From Chloroflexota bacterium (GTDB lineage: Bacteria > Chloroflexota > Chloroflexia > Chloroflexales > Herpetosiphonaceae), in contig JAIUOC010000004.1 of NCBI GenBank assembly GCA_020161265.1, forward strand, positions 434,001-498,000: a stretch of 64,000 bases of DNA. Reading direction: 5' to 3'. The notes beneath the pieces are model-generated. The model was not told where the DNA came from, ran no database searches, and was given only the letters and a program-made list of their open reading frames with translations. Below, one piece after another: positions 44,523-54,628 of the stretch. A program made the translations under genes and the position numbers. The stretch's first letter is position 1. Each line of letters opens with the position of its first letter.

Positions 44523-47500
44523 ATGCTCCAATCCCCTGATCAAGGGCGAGCCTTGCATATGCAGGTTCGTCGTCGTGCATTGGTGCTTAATTTGGCACTA
44601 TTGTTGGCATTATTTGTTGTTCCGCTTCAACCAACAGCCGCACGCATTGCAGCACCACAGCTTCCTGAAGCCCGTTCTGCGAGTGCTCCAAGCGCTGCTT
44701 GTACGGTTACCACCACCAGCGATGCTGCTTCGCCACCAGTTGGCTCATTACGCGCTGCTGTGGCTAATACAGCGTGTTCGCCGATCGTGTTCGACCCAAG
44801 TTTGGCAGGCCAAACGATCACGTTAACTGCTGGCGAATTGACTGTTGGGCGCTTGGTGGTGATCGATGGAGCCGCTGCGCCTGGCCTGAAAATCGATGGC
44901 AACAACGCCTCACGGATTTTCAATGTCAATGTCACGTCAGCGAATCTTTCAATTTACAACTTGACGTTGCAACGCGGTAAAGCGCCCAATTCGGGCATTA
45001 CCAACGGCGGCGCTGTGCTTAACCAAGGTGGCACGGTCGTTATCAGCAATACGGCTGTACTCTCAAATACCGCTGGAACCAGTGGCAACGGTGGGGGCTT
45101 GCGCAACCAACGTACCAGCGGGATCGCCGGGGTGCTGAGGGTCTACAATAGTGTGATTCGCGGCAATACTGCGCCAAATAATGGCGGTGGATTTAGCACC
45201 AGCGGCAGTATCACGACCATCATCAACAGCGCTGTACTGAGCAATACCGTCACCAGCACCTCAGGCGGGGTGACCGGCAGTGGTGCATTGGGCTTGGGTG
45301 CAGGCATTCACCACGTTAATATTCAAAATCCTGCGGCCAACCTAACCACAGCAATCACCAATACCACGATTGCTTATAACCGTGGCAAGGCTGGGGCAGC
45401 AATCTACAACGATAATAATGGCATGATCGATGTCTATTACAGCACGATTGCCTACAATGCTGCCTCAAATAGCAGTGGTTCGGCGGTTGGTGGGGTGGTC
45501 AACGGGGTTACTACAGCCGGCCAGCCGGCTTTACGCCTCAGTTTGTATAACACGATTGTTGCCAATAATACCCAACGCGCTGCCAATACCACCCTTACCA
45601 GCGCCGATCTTGGGGTTGGCACTGGTCAAACAATTACCTCAAATGGTTATAACTTGATCGAAACAGTGCCAAGTGGCGCGGTCTTTGGCGGTACAACTGC
45701 CACCAATATCACTGGCCAAGATCCGGTGTTGGGCGATGTACTGAACAATGGCGGTGGTACGCCAACCGCAGCATTGCTACAAAATAGCCCCGCCTACAAC
45801 ACTGGCGATCCTGCGCCTATTGCAGCCCCAGCGACCGATCAGCGTGGACCTGGCTTTGCGCGGGTGCGCGAAGGCCGTTTGGATATTGGCGCATTTGAAG
45901 CAACCAACAGCATCCAAACGTCGCCAATTTTGGTGAGCACCAATTTGGATACCAATGATGGGGCTTGTACCACCTTCGATTGTTCGCTGCGTGAAGCGAT
46001 CACTTTAGCCAATTCAACTCCGCAAACCGATACGATTCGCTTTAATTTGCTTGGTAGCGGCGTGCGCACCATCTCGCCAACTGCGGCACTGCCAGCGATT
46101 AGTGCTCCTGTGATTCTCGATGGTTTGAGCCAAGCAGGTGCTGCCTGTAATGCCCCATTGATCGAATTAAATGGTTCGTTGGCGGGAGCGAGCGTCAATG
46201 GCTTAGATGTAACAGGCGGCAGTAGCCTGATTCGCGGCTTGGTGATCAATCGTTTTGCTGGCAACGGCGTGCGTTTGGCAACCCTCGGCGGCAATACGAT
46301 CGAATGTAATTTCATCGGCAGCGATGCTTCGGGCACGGTCGATGCTGGCAATAGTTTGTCAGGCGTGCGGGTCGAATCTGCCAATAACTTAATTGGCGGC
46401 AGCGGCGGCTCGAATGTGCGCAACTTAATTTCGGGCAACGATGGTGATGGCATCACGCTGGTAGTCGGCGCAAATGCAAACACCATCCAAAATAACTATA
46501 TTGGCACGATGTTGAGTAGCAACGCAGCGCTTGGCAATAGCAAGAGCGGCGTGCGCATCGCCAGCGATAACAATCAAATTGGTGGCACATTTGGCACATT
46601 GGGCAACGTCATTTCGGGTAACGTTGAACATGGTGTGTTGGTCAATGTGACAGCTGCACCATTGGGTAACCGAATTCAAGGCAACTTTATTGGCACGAAC
46701 ATTGGGGCAACCCTCGATGTTGGCAATACCCAGCGTGGGGTCTTTATCGACCGCACCGCCAATACCTTGGTTGGTGGCACGACGGCTGAGCGCAACGTCA
46801 TTTCGGGCAACAACAGCGATGGCGTGGCAATTATCGAAGCTGGCGCTACCAACAACAAAATTTCGGGCAACTATATCGGCACCAACAACGGTGGTGGCTC
46901 AGCCTTGGGCAATAGCTCGGCTGGGGTCTATATTTTCAATGTTGGTGGTAACACGATCGGCGGCACGACCACTGCCGAACGCAACTTGATTTCAGCCAAT
47001 AGCAACGGGATTGTGATTGGCGGCGGCTCGGCGATTGGTAATATCATCAAGGGCAACTACATTGGTACAACCCTGAATGGCAACGGGGCGTTGGGCAATG
47101 TCAGCGATGGCATTAAGCTCGACGGCGCACGTAACACCCAAATCGGTGGCACAACCATCGGCGAGCGCAACGTCATTTCAGGCAATGGCAATAACGGGAT
47201 TAATATTTTCACCTCGAGTTCGTCGGGCAATGTGATTCAAGGCAATTACATCGGCACAAACGCCTTTATTCCGCCAGCTAGCCCAACTGGGGTCGCCAAC
47301 CAATTCAATGGGGTGCGGGTTGCGGCTGGCACGACCACGACCATCGGCGGATCAGCGCAAGGTGCTGGCAATGTGATTGCCTTTAATGCCAAAAATGGGG
47401 TGCTGATTACCCAAGGCGCGGCGGTTGCCACAACCCAACGGATTCAGCGCAACAGCATTTTCAGCAACAATCGCTTGGGCATCGATCTTGGCCCCGACAA

Positions 47501-49925
47501 CAATGCCAACGGCGATGGCGTAACTGCCAACGATGCCAACGATAGCGATACTGGACCAAACAACCTGCTCAACTATCCAATCGTCGAATCGACCAGTTCG
47601 GGTGGGGGCTTAACTCAAATTATTGGCTCGTATATTGGCGCAAGCAATACGGCCTTGACCCTCGATTTCTATAGCCAAGGCGCGTGTGATCCAAGCAACT
47701 TTGGCGAAGGTCAAAGCTACATTGGCTCGTTTGCAATCAACACAGGCCCAACCGGAGCAATTTCTTACACCGCCAATTTGACCACGACTGTGGCACTAGG
47801 CCAACGGGTAACCGCAACCGCCGTCGATGGCAGCGGCAACACCTCGGAATTCTCACGCTGTTCATCGGTTGGCAATTTGCCCAGCGTGAGCGTCAACGAT
47901 GTAACATTAACCGAAGGTAACAGCGGCATTACCCAATTCAACTTTACCCTGAGCTTGTCGGCAGTTAGCCCCAATCCAGTCGTCGTCGATTATGTAACGG
48001 CTGATGATACAGCGATTGCGCCCGATGATTACACTGCAGCAAGCACAACCGCCACCATTCCAGCCAATACCCTGAGTATTCCAGTGACGATTGAAGTTCA
48101 TGGCGATACGCAATTTGAACTCAATGAACGTTTCTTTATCAATTTGTTGAGTGCCACCAACGCGGCAATTGGCGATGGCCAAGGCATTGGCACAATTACC
48201 AACGACGATACTGCGCCAACGATCAGCGTGAATGAAGCAAGTGCTAATGAAGGCAGCGGCGCACCAGGCCAAATCAATGTGCCAGTCACGCTCTCGAATG
48301 CCAGCTATTTGCCAATTAGTGTTGAATTTATCACCACTGATGGCACTGCCAACGAATCCAGCGATTACACTACGATCACTGGCACGCTTAATTTTGCCCC
48401 TGGCGAAACCAGCAAAACGATTGCAATTGCCGTGGTTGGCGATTTGATCGACGAGCCAGACGAAACGATCAACGTGGCCTTGAGCAATGCCGTCAACACT
48501 ACGATTAGCAACGATGAAGCAGTTGCCACAATTCTCGACGACGATGCAACACCTGTGATCAATGTGACCAATGGTGAAGCAGCCGAAGGCAACAGCGGCA
48601 GTGTAACCGTAACCCTCAACGTTAGTTTGAGCAACCCTAGCAGTAGCGCAATCACGGTTGATTATCTGACTGTGGGAGGCTCGGCGAGTGCTGGCAGCGA
48701 TTTTGCGATCAGCAGTGGTCCATTAAGCTTTGCCGCTGGTGAAACTAGTAAAACCGTCGATGTGTTTATCCAGGGCGATATGGTTGATGAAAGCGATGAG
48801 TCGTTTACGCTTGAATTGAGCAACCCAGTCAATGCAACGGTTGGGAGTGCTGGTACGGTGGTTATTCTCGACGATGATGCTGCTCCAATAATCAACTTCG
48901 TTGCGCCGCCTATGCAAGAAGGCAATAGTGGCACGCGACCATTGACGGTTAGCTTGATGCTCTCGGCAATCAGCGGCCAAGCAATTAGTGTCCAATATGC
49001 GACCCACGACAATACAGCGCTTGGCGGCAGCGATTACACCACGATCAGCGGCACCTTGACGATTCCGGCAGGCCAGCTAACCCAAAGATTTATTGTCAAT
49101 GTCAATGGCGATCTGATCGATGAAAGCAACGAAACTTTCACGGTGACGCTGAGCAATCCGCAAAATGCTAGCCTGTTGACTGCCGATGCAGTTGCAACAA
49201 TCATCGACGACGATGGCGCACCAACGATCAACGCTGAAGCGATTAACGTTACTGAGGGCGATGCCAACAGCGTTAACGCCGTATTCAACGTCAGCCTATC
49301 CAACCCCAGCGCAACTGCTGTAACCGTGAACTATTCAACTTTAGCTGGCACTGCATTAAGCGGCACTGACTTTACGCCAGCCGCTGGTACATTAAGTTTT
49401 GCGCCTGGCGAACTCAGCAAAACCGTGACGGTTGTGGTGCTTGGCGATCTGTTAGACGAAGCTGACGAAACATTTACCCTCGTCCTGAGTAGCGCGACAG
49501 GTGGCGCAACGCTTGGCTCAAACGGCACAGCCACGATTGTTGATAACGACCCAACCCCAAGTGCCGCCTTGAGTGGTCTCAACAGCGTGGTTGAAGGCTC
49601 TGGCATCACCACAACCTTACAATTTACCGTGACACTTTCGGCAGCGAGTGGGCGGGCTAGCAGCCTGCAATTTGCCACGGCGGCGGGCACGGCCAGCGCT
49701 GGTAGTGATTTTGTCGGCCAAAATTTGACCCTCAACTTTGCTGCTGGCGAAACCCAAAAGGTCGTCAGTGTGGCAATTGTTGGCGATCGGGTGAAGGAGC
49801 CAAACGAAAGCTTTAGCGTTACCATCAGCAACCCCAGCAATCTCTCGCTTGGCACAGCGACCATTAGCATCACAATTGTTGATGATGATGAATGGCTGGT
49901 GTATATGCCGTATGTCGTGAAATAA
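44523..49925 (+). CDS. Giant secreted protein: CSLREA-type beta-helix plus six Calx-beta domains
   Basis: 1800 residues. Signal peptide at about 16-42. Residues 60-460 form a first right-handed beta-helix, closed by a DQRGPGFARVREGRLDIGAFE phrase typical of choice-of-anchor domains. A second block starts with the CSLREAI motif near 486 and continues to about 1000 with many IGGTT..ERNVISGN..GV.I rungs. A linker domain follows at about 1000-1118, then six Calx-beta domains from about 1120, each opening with (T/A)EG(N/S) and closing with DDD-like calcium sites. The last residues are VYMPYVVK. No catalytic site was seen. An adhesin or surface-layer role is inferred. Confidence 0.9.
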   Translation: MLQSPDQGRALHMQVRRRALVLNLALLLALFVVPLQPTAARIAAPQLPEARSASAPSAACTVTTTSDAASPPVGSLRAAVANTACSPIVFDPSLAGQTITLTAGELTVGRLVVIDGAAAPGLKIDGNNASRIFNVNVTSANLSIYNLTLQRGKAPNSGITNGGAVLNQGGTVVISNTAVLSNTAGTSGNGGGLRNQRTSGIAGVLRVYNSVIRGNTAPNNGGGFSTSGSITTIINSAVLSNTVTSTSGGVTGSGALGLGAGIHHVNIQNPAANLTTAITNTTIAYNRGKAGAAIYNDNNGMIDVYYSTIAYNAASNSSGSAVGGVVNGVTTAGQPALRLSLYNTIVANNTQRAANTTLTSADLGVGTGQTITSNGYNLIETVPSGAVFGGTTATNITGQDPVLGDVLNNGGGTPTAALLQNSPAYNTGDPAPIAAPATDQRGPGFARVREGRLDIGAFEATNSIQTSPILVSTNLDTNDGACTTFDCSLREAITLANSTPQTDTIRFNLLGSGVRTISPTAALPAISAPVILDGLSQAGAACNAPLIELNGSLAGASVNGLDVTGGSSLIRGLVINRFAGNGVRLATLGGNTIECNFIGSDASGTVDAGNSLSGVRVESANNLIGGSGGSNVRNLISGNDGDGITLVVGANANTIQNNYIGTMLSSNAALGNSKSGVRIASDNNQIGGTFGTLGNVISGNVEHGVLVNVTAAPLGNRIQGNFIGTNIGATLDVGNTQRGVFIDRTANTLVGGTTAERNVISGNNSDGVAIIEAGATNNKISGNYIGTNNGGGSALGNSSAGVYIFNVGGNTIGGTTTAERNLISANSNGIVIGGGSAIGNIIKGNYIGTTLNGNGALGNVSDGIKLDGARNTQIGGTTIGERNVISGNGNNGINIFTSSSSGNVIQGNYIGTNAFIPPASPTGVANQFNGVRVAAGTTTTIGGSAQGAGNVIAFNAKNGVLITQGAAVATTQRIQRNSIFSNNRLGIDLGPDNNANGDGVTANDANDSDTGPNNLLNYPIVESTSSGGGLTQIIGSYIGASNTALTLDFYSQGACDPSNFGEGQSYIGSFAINTGPTGAISYTANLTTTVALGQRVTATAVDGSGNTSEFSRCSSVGNLPSVSVNDVTLTEGNSGITQFNFTLSLSAVSPNPVVVDYVTADDTAIAPDDYTAASTTATIPANTLSIPVTIEVHGDTQFELNERFFINLLSATNAAIGDGQGIGTITNDDTAPTISVNEASANEGSGAPGQINVPVTLSNASYLPISVEFITTDGTANESSDYTTITGTLNFAPGETSKTIAIAVVGDLIDEPDETINVALSNAVNTTISNDEAVATILDDDATPVINVTNGEAAEGNSGSVTVTLNVSLSNPSSSAITVDYLTVGGSASAGSDFAISSGPLSFAAGETSKTVDVFIQGDMVDESDESFTLELSNPVNATVGSAGTVVILDDDAAPIINFVAPPMQEGNSGTRPLTVSLMLSAISGQAISVQYATHDNTALGGSDYTTISGTLTIPAGQLTQRFIVNVNGDLIDESNETFTVTLSNPQNASLLTADAVATIIDDDGAPTINAEAINVTEGDANSVNAVFNVSLSNPSATAVTVNYSTLAGTALSGTDFTPAAGTLSFAPGELSKTVTVVVLGDLLDEADETFTLVLSSATGGATLGSNGTATIVDNDPTPSAALSGLNSVVEGSGITTTLQFTVTLSAASGRASSLQFATAAGTASAGSDFVGQNLTLNFAAGETQKVVSVAIVGDRVKEPNESFSVTISNPSNLSLGTATISITIVDDDEWLVYMPYVVK

Positions 49926-50198
49926 GCAGCCTTTGTTCTTTAAGGTTCGCCCAACGACCTCGGTTTGGTATGTGGGTAGCGCTGAAAGCAAAACCCATTA
50001 TCAAAACCGAGGTTGTCCTAAACTGAATTATTTCTGCGCTGCTTCGGCCAGCATATACACCGCCCAGTGATGATTTGAGATGGGCTGCATTAATAAAGTA
50101 TGGCAGTTTAGGGGCGGAGTTGACTAACGGTATTCAACCAATTCGTCAACTTGTTCGCCGCTAAACTGCCATAGCAGAGGGATCATAGATCAGGGGAA
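49926..50198. repeat. Spacer with two inverted repeats
   Basis: First pair: ACGACCTCGGTTT at 49954-49966 with AAACCGAGGTTGT at 50004-50016 (one G-U). Second pair: ATGGCAGTTTAG at 50100-50111 with CTAAACTGCCAT at 50161-50172, with an inner GTTGAC/GTCAAC pair. They lie between converging genes and may end transcription, though T-runs are absent. Confidence 0.6.
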
Positions 50199-51947
50199 TT
50201 AGGGTTGTTGAATCATCAACGGTTCGGCTGAGGTTGCTTGGGCATTCGGCGGGAATTCGCCAGTATTACCAGCCCAGTCACGCGCCCGCGCACGGAAGCC
50301 ATAGGTACTATTTTCAGCATCAGCAGCATTCACATCAATGATAAAGGTATCTTTCAGTTCAGTCGTTGTAACCAACCAATCGATCCATTCACCACCGTTG
50401 CGTTGCACCTGCACATCGAAACTAGCCACTCCAGTGCTATCATCTTGGCCATTCCAATGCACTTCGTAGCGGCCCTCGCCAAGATCTTTGACATCGATGA
50501 TTGTGGCGTTTGGTGCAGTGTTATCGGAGCGCGGCAACCAAGCCATGGCATCGTAACGCACGCTCAAGCCCTCTTCACCAGTCACATCATCGAGTCGAAT
50601 TTCGTTGCCACCCTTGAAGTAGTAAACCCCCAGCGAATACCATTTATTCTGATTGGCCTCTTGATCGACCCGCACTTTGGTATTGCTGCCGTCGTGGGCA
50701 ATCACATAGGTGGCATTCTTGGTGGCTGGCTCGCCACACGGCGGAATATAGGCCATCACCTCGTAGAAACCAGGATTGGTGATTGGTGCTTTCCAAACCC
50801 CAAGGTTATCGACTTGGCTTTCGTTGGCGACGCTCTTAGTCCAGCGGTGTGAACCATTGAAACCACAGCGGGCATCGAACCATGTGCCTTGCATTTCGCG
50901 GAAGCTATTATCGCGATTATCGACCAAGATCGAGCCGGCTGGTGGCAAGGCTACTGGCAATGGAGTTGCGGTAACATTCGGCGTTGGAGTTGCCGCAGGC
51001 GTGCCAGCCCCAGGATCATAGCCTTCCCACAAGAAGGTTACTTCCACCCAAGCATTATCCGGAATGCCTAAATCCCAGAACGTACCATCGGCGATATCAA
51101 TGCCGTTGGGCAAATTCGGGCGACGACCACGCTCATCACGCCCGCCGTTGTAGCCATCGTAATAGGCTGCTTGAGCTTCGGGCAAGCCGCGTGGCAAATC
51201 TTTCCACGACTGACGATTGGTTGACCAATAGTCATCACGGGTATTCCACGGCCCTACATCCCAAACTGGCACAACCTTGGAGCGACCTTTGTAGGTGACG
51301 CGCACTTGGTATTCATAACCCCGATACGATGAGAGTGCTCGCCATGAAGGCAAAGCCACAAATTGATCGTATGGGCGAATGATATGGCCGTTAGCCGTCC
51401 GATGGCCGACCAAGCCCTCGCGAGTGGCATAAATTCGGTAGGTTGGTGCTTGCGATTCAGCCTGAATCGTCATCCCATCTGACCATTCAGCAAGCATTGT
51501 GACCGAACGAGCACGCGGTGATTCGCCGTTGGCCAACAACCACATGCGATATTGAATCACACTGCTTGGTCGTTCGAGCGCAATTCGACCACCACGCGGA
51601 GCCTCTTGCCACATCTGCCACGAACCACTGGGATTTTTGCCACGCACATCAAAGCGCACAGCACTCCCAGTCGTCAAGGTTGTATCGGTATCAATCACAA
51701 CCGCAGCAACGACTGCTTCAAATTGATGCTCGGAAGAAAGGTAACTACCTGCTTGAGGATAATCACCAACGAAAGCAGGAGCGGGAGGAGCGTTGGGAGC
51801 GAGGGTGATAGTGCCACTGCCGACCAACCCATCAAAGCTGCCAGCCGTTAAATCATCAACCCAAACTTGCTCTGGACCAGCATTAATCGTCAATACTGGC
51901 ATAATCAAGAGGGCAATGGCGACGGCGGCGAGCAAATAACGCCGCAT
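50199..51947 (-). CDS. Secreted protein with Golvesin-like C-terminal domain
   Basis: 582 residues. Signal peptide (LLAAVAIALLIMPVLTINA). A beta-rich domain at about 20-165, then a double-psi-barrel-like stretch around 210-260 (YQVRVTYKGRSKVVPVWDVGPWNTRDDYW). A Thr/Pro linker follows near 325, then a Golvesin/xanthan-lyase-type domain at about 345-475 (VDNRDNSF, GFNGSHRWTKS, WKAPITNPGFYEVMAYIPPC). An Fn3-like end domain completes it. ATG 51947 has AGGAGG nine bases upstream. Carbohydrate or wall binding is inferred; no enzyme site was identified. Confidence 0.78.
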   Translation of the reverse strand: MRRYLLAAVAIALLIMPVLTINAGPEQVWVDDLTAGSFDGLVGSGTITLAPNAPPAPAFVGDYPQAGSYLSSEHQFEAVVAAVVIDTDTTLTTGSAVRFDVRGKNPSGSWQMWQEAPRGGRIALERPSSVIQYRMWLLANGESPRARSVTMLAEWSDGMTIQAESQAPTYRIYATREGLVGHRTANGHIIRPYDQFVALPSWRALSSYRGYEYQVRVTYKGRSKVVPVWDVGPWNTRDDYWSTNRQSWKDLPRGLPEAQAAYYDGYNGGRDERGRRPNLPNGIDIADGTFWDLGIPDNAWVEVTFLWEGYDPGAGTPAATPTPNVTATPLPVALPPAGSILVDNRDNSFREMQGTWFDARCGFNGSHRWTKSVANESQVDNLGVWKAPITNPGFYEVMAYIPPCGEPATKNATYVIAHDGSNTKVRVDQEANQNKWYSLGVYYFKGGNEIRLDDVTGEEGLSVRYDAMAWLPRSDNTAPNATIIDVKDLGEGRYEVHWNGQDDSTGVASFDVQVQRNGGEWIDWLVTTTELKDTFIIDVNAADAENSTYGFRARARDWAGNTGEFPPNAQATSAEPLMIQQP

Positions 51948-52281
51948 AATCGACAACCTCCTACAAGTGTGCATTCAGCCCACGAACCACAGCAAGGCAA
52001 TACATGGCCATCAACAACAGGTGTTCAGCGTTCATGGCAACAAACATCTCAACAGGGAGATGGGGCTTGGAGGCCAATCATAGCGGGTTGATACCTTAAA
52101 GTCAATAATAATTTTCAGCTAATTATCAGGTTTTTGTCAGTTTGGGCTATTTTGGGGCCACATATATGCCAGATTTAGCCTTACATTGGTGCTTTTTGGT
52201 CAAAACTCGGAGTTACTGTACTACTACGGCTAACTTAAGGAAATATTCAAGTCCCTGCGGATGCTGTGATTCTATTAAAAG
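51948..52281. other. Leader and promoter region of the Golvesin-like gene
   Basis: No gene is present. It holds the promoter at 52077-52105 and a ~120-base 5' leader with no clear riboswitch fold. The part 52110-52280 is AT-rich and otherwise featureless. Confidence 0.5.
52077..52105 (-). promoter_or_regulatory. Promoter of the Golvesin-like gene
   Basis: On the minus strand TTGACT and TATGAT are exactly 17 bases apart. Confidence 0.7.
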
Positions 52282-52905
52282 CTAGCAGCTTGCGGGTCGG
52301 GTGTAGCCGCGATTGAGCCAGTTGATGATCGTGCCGCTTTGGTAGAGTTCGAGGCACGAAAGGCTGCCAAGGTCGAATTTCCATTGCCAATAAAGCTTAA
52401 GCGGAGTTTGAAATAATTGGCAGCACAACACTTGTAGGCTGGTGGCATGAGCAACCAACAGGACACAGTGTCCAGCGTAGTTGGTAATCAGGTCGTTGGT
52501 GGCGGCTTGGACGCGCTCAGCTACAGCAAGCAGGGTTTCGCCTTGGGGCGCGGGAATATATAGGGGATCATTCCAATGAGCGCGGGCTTGCTCAGGAGCT
52601 TGATCTAAAACTTGGCGATAGGTCAGGCCTTCCCATGCGCCATGGTCAATTTCGCGCCAGCGTGGGTCGCTGATCGCTTGATGTTGCGGTAGCGCACGCG
52701 CCAGCGTTTCGGCTGTACGACGTGCGCCACTGTGAAGCACAATCTCTGGGGTTTCTGCGCTGAGCCACTGCCCAAGCTGGCTCGCTTGAGCTTGGCCGCG
52801 TGGGCTTAGCCCTTCATCAGCACGACCTTGGTAGCGTCCCGCTTCGTTCCAGGCGGTCGCACCATGGCGGGCTAGCAGCAAACGCAGGCCACGTGGATCA
52901 GGCAT
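52282..52905 (-). CDS. Histidine phosphatase (alpha-ribazole/phosphoglycerate-mutase-like)
   Basis: 207 residues. Catalytic LARHGAT at residues 10-16 with the second His in LLVAHATS near 153; ErRR-like segment SGARRTAETL near 60 and EIDHGAWEG near 85. ATG 52905 lies two bases after the aminotransferase stop, so the pair is an operon; the RBS is weak and coupling is likely. Members dephosphorylate small metabolites. A CobC role cannot be shown because no other cobalamin gene is nearby. Confidence 0.85.
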   Translation of the reverse strand: MPDPRGLRLLLARHGATAWNEAGRYQGRADEGLSPRGQAQASQLGQWLSAETPEIVLHSGARRTAETLARALPQHQAISDPRWREIDHGAWEGLTYRQVLDQAPEQARAHWNDPLYIPAPQGETLLAVAERVQAATNDLITNYAGHCVLLVAHATSLQVLCCQLFQTPLKLYWQWKFDLGSLSCLELYQSGTIINWLNRGYTRPASC

Positions 52906-52907
52906 CG

Positions 52908-54230
52908 TTACTTGACGCGCTCCAAAATTGCCCGCATGCGTGGGATGCATTGCTCAACGTCGGCGATTGAAACCGCACCAACCGAGAGCCGCATCCAGCC
53001 CGTTTCTTGGCGCAGGCCGAAAGCTTGGAATGGCACTAAGGCCACGCCTGCTTGCTCCAGCAAGATGTCGCCAATTTGGGCGTTACTGGTAATTTGCACA
53101 CCATCGAGGCTCTTGCCAACCAAATCGAATTGGGTGGAAAGATAAATCGCCCCTTGCGGTGCAATTGCATCAACTGGCAAGCCAGCGGCCTTCATTTCCT
53201 GCACGGCGTTGTAGATCAAATTCAAGCGGGCGCGAACTTCGTTATGCATATGCGCATAAAAATCGTCGAGCACATCGATTGAATTCAAAATATGTGCGGT
53301 GGCTTCTTGCTCTGGGTGCGGTGCCCACGCGCCAACGTGATTCAAAAAGGCCTTGATGCGATCGGTGATGTGCGGTGGAGCCACAACCCAGCCAACCCGC
53401 AAGCCAGTTGCCGACCACGATTTTGAGATGCCATCAATGAAAATCGTGTAGGCCGACATTTCGGGCATCACTTCGACAGGCGTAACGTGGCGAATATCAC
53501 CAAGCTGCAATTCCCAATAAATTTGGTCGTAAACCAAATAGAGCAAGCGCAAACCAAGCTCTTTGCGGCGATTATTTTCATTGACAATCAACTCGCTGAT
53601 CTTGCGCAATTCCTCAGGCGAGATCATCGTGCCTGCTGGGTTGAGCGGCGAGTTAATCGAGATCAACCGTGCTTCTTGGATGAATGGCGCAAGCAGTTCG
53701 GCGGTGGGCAAGAAGCCATCTTCGGGGCGAGTTGGCACTTCAATCGCTTTTGAGCCACAGAGATAGGCATAGTGGTTGTTGTTCCACGATGGCACTGGAT
53801 AAACCACCGTTTCGCCTGGATCGATCAATACGCCATAGGCTGCATAGAGACCTGGCCGTGCGCCCGAAATAATTTGGATGCTTTCCAAGGGATAGCGCAA
53901 CCCCAAACGGCGTTCGTAGTGGTCGAGCACAGCTTTGCGCAAGGCCATCACACCTTCGGCAGGTGGGTAATTGGTGCGACCAGCGCTATATGATTCAATC
54001 GCTGCATCGCGCAACGCTTCAGGAATTGGGAATTGGGAAGGCGCAAAATCACCGACGGTGAAATTACAGACTGTGCGGCCTTGGGCTTGCAACGTGCGGA
54101 CATTACCAGCGATTCGCAAAATTTCAGAACCAACCATGCCACGCGCCATTGCGGAGATCGATTGGCTGCTCAGTTCGGGTGATTTTGGCTCGAAATAGTG
54201 AGCGGCATCAACCGTTTCAATCAGTGTCAT
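52908..54230 (-). CDS. Pyridoxal-phosphate aminotransferase, class I/II
   Basis: 440 residues. PLP-binding Lys in IDGISKSWSATGLRVGW near 256; substrate Arg in GWMRLSVG near 413; ligand segments SGARPGLYAAYG near 117 and NSPLNPAGTM near 192. Fold type I, aspartate/alanine aminotransferase-like. Substrates cannot be fixed by motif. ATG 54230 has GAGGAG upstream; an earlier in-frame start has no RBS. Confidence 0.88.
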   Translation of the reverse strand: MTLIETVDAAHYFEPKSPELSSQSISAMARGMVGSEILRIAGNVRTLQAQGRTVCNFTVGDFAPSQFPIPEALRDAAIESYSAGRTNYPPAEGVMALRKAVLDHYERRLGLRYPLESIQIISGARPGLYAAYGVLIDPGETVVYPVPSWNNNHYAYLCGSKAIEVPTRPEDGFLPTAELLAPFIQEARLISINSPLNPAGTMISPEELRKISELIVNENNRRKELGLRLLYLVYDQIYWELQLGDIRHVTPVEVMPEMSAYTIFIDGISKSWSATGLRVGWVVAPPHITDRIKAFLNHVGAWAPHPEQEATAHILNSIDVLDDFYAHMHNEVRARLNLIYNAVQEMKAAGLPVDAIAPQGAIYLSTQFDLVGKSLDGVQITSNAQIGDILLEQAGVALVPFQAFGLRQETGWMRLSVGAVSIADVEQCIPRMRAILERVK

Positions 54231-54352
54231 TGCTACACTCCTCGGTGTTTGTGAGGAACAGTTTGGCTTGCGGGACGATTTCGCGTCCCTAAGTATAGCA
54301 GATGTCATCAGTCAAGCAGCAGCGACAAGTTTGAGCAATCCTGTAGGACAAA

Positions 54353-54568
54353 TTGATCCACGAAGGACACGAAGGGTCACGAAAGGTTGTAACCGCGAAG
54401 AATGCGAAGGTTAAGTTTTTAGCCACGAATTCCACGAATTCCACGAAATATTTATCGCCACAGATTACACAGATTTATGTAATTAGCTTGCTATGCCCAA
54501 TACCTGACCCCTAGCCTCTGAACCCTGGCCCCTACTATTTTGCCTTTTGATTTCTGCCTTTTGACTTT
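54353..54568 (+). repeat. Direct repeat, left copy, flanking the NACHT gene
   Basis: Starts TTGATCCACGAAGG and ends TTTTGACTTT. From 54421 to 54568 it aligns without gaps to 57561-57708 with four mismatches in 148 bases. The first 70 bases are a looser match because of small indels. It also contains an internal CCACGAATT tandem. Confidence 0.9.
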
Positions 54569-54628
54569 ACATCAATCCTTGCTTCATCTACAATCAAACC
54601 AGATTCGCCCCACGCTTGAAAGAAGGTT

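Noticed and set aside
45839..49873. Several long antisense frames under the giant gene
   Set aside because: They mirror the repeated codon pattern of the sense frame, have no RBS or known motif, and overlap one another.
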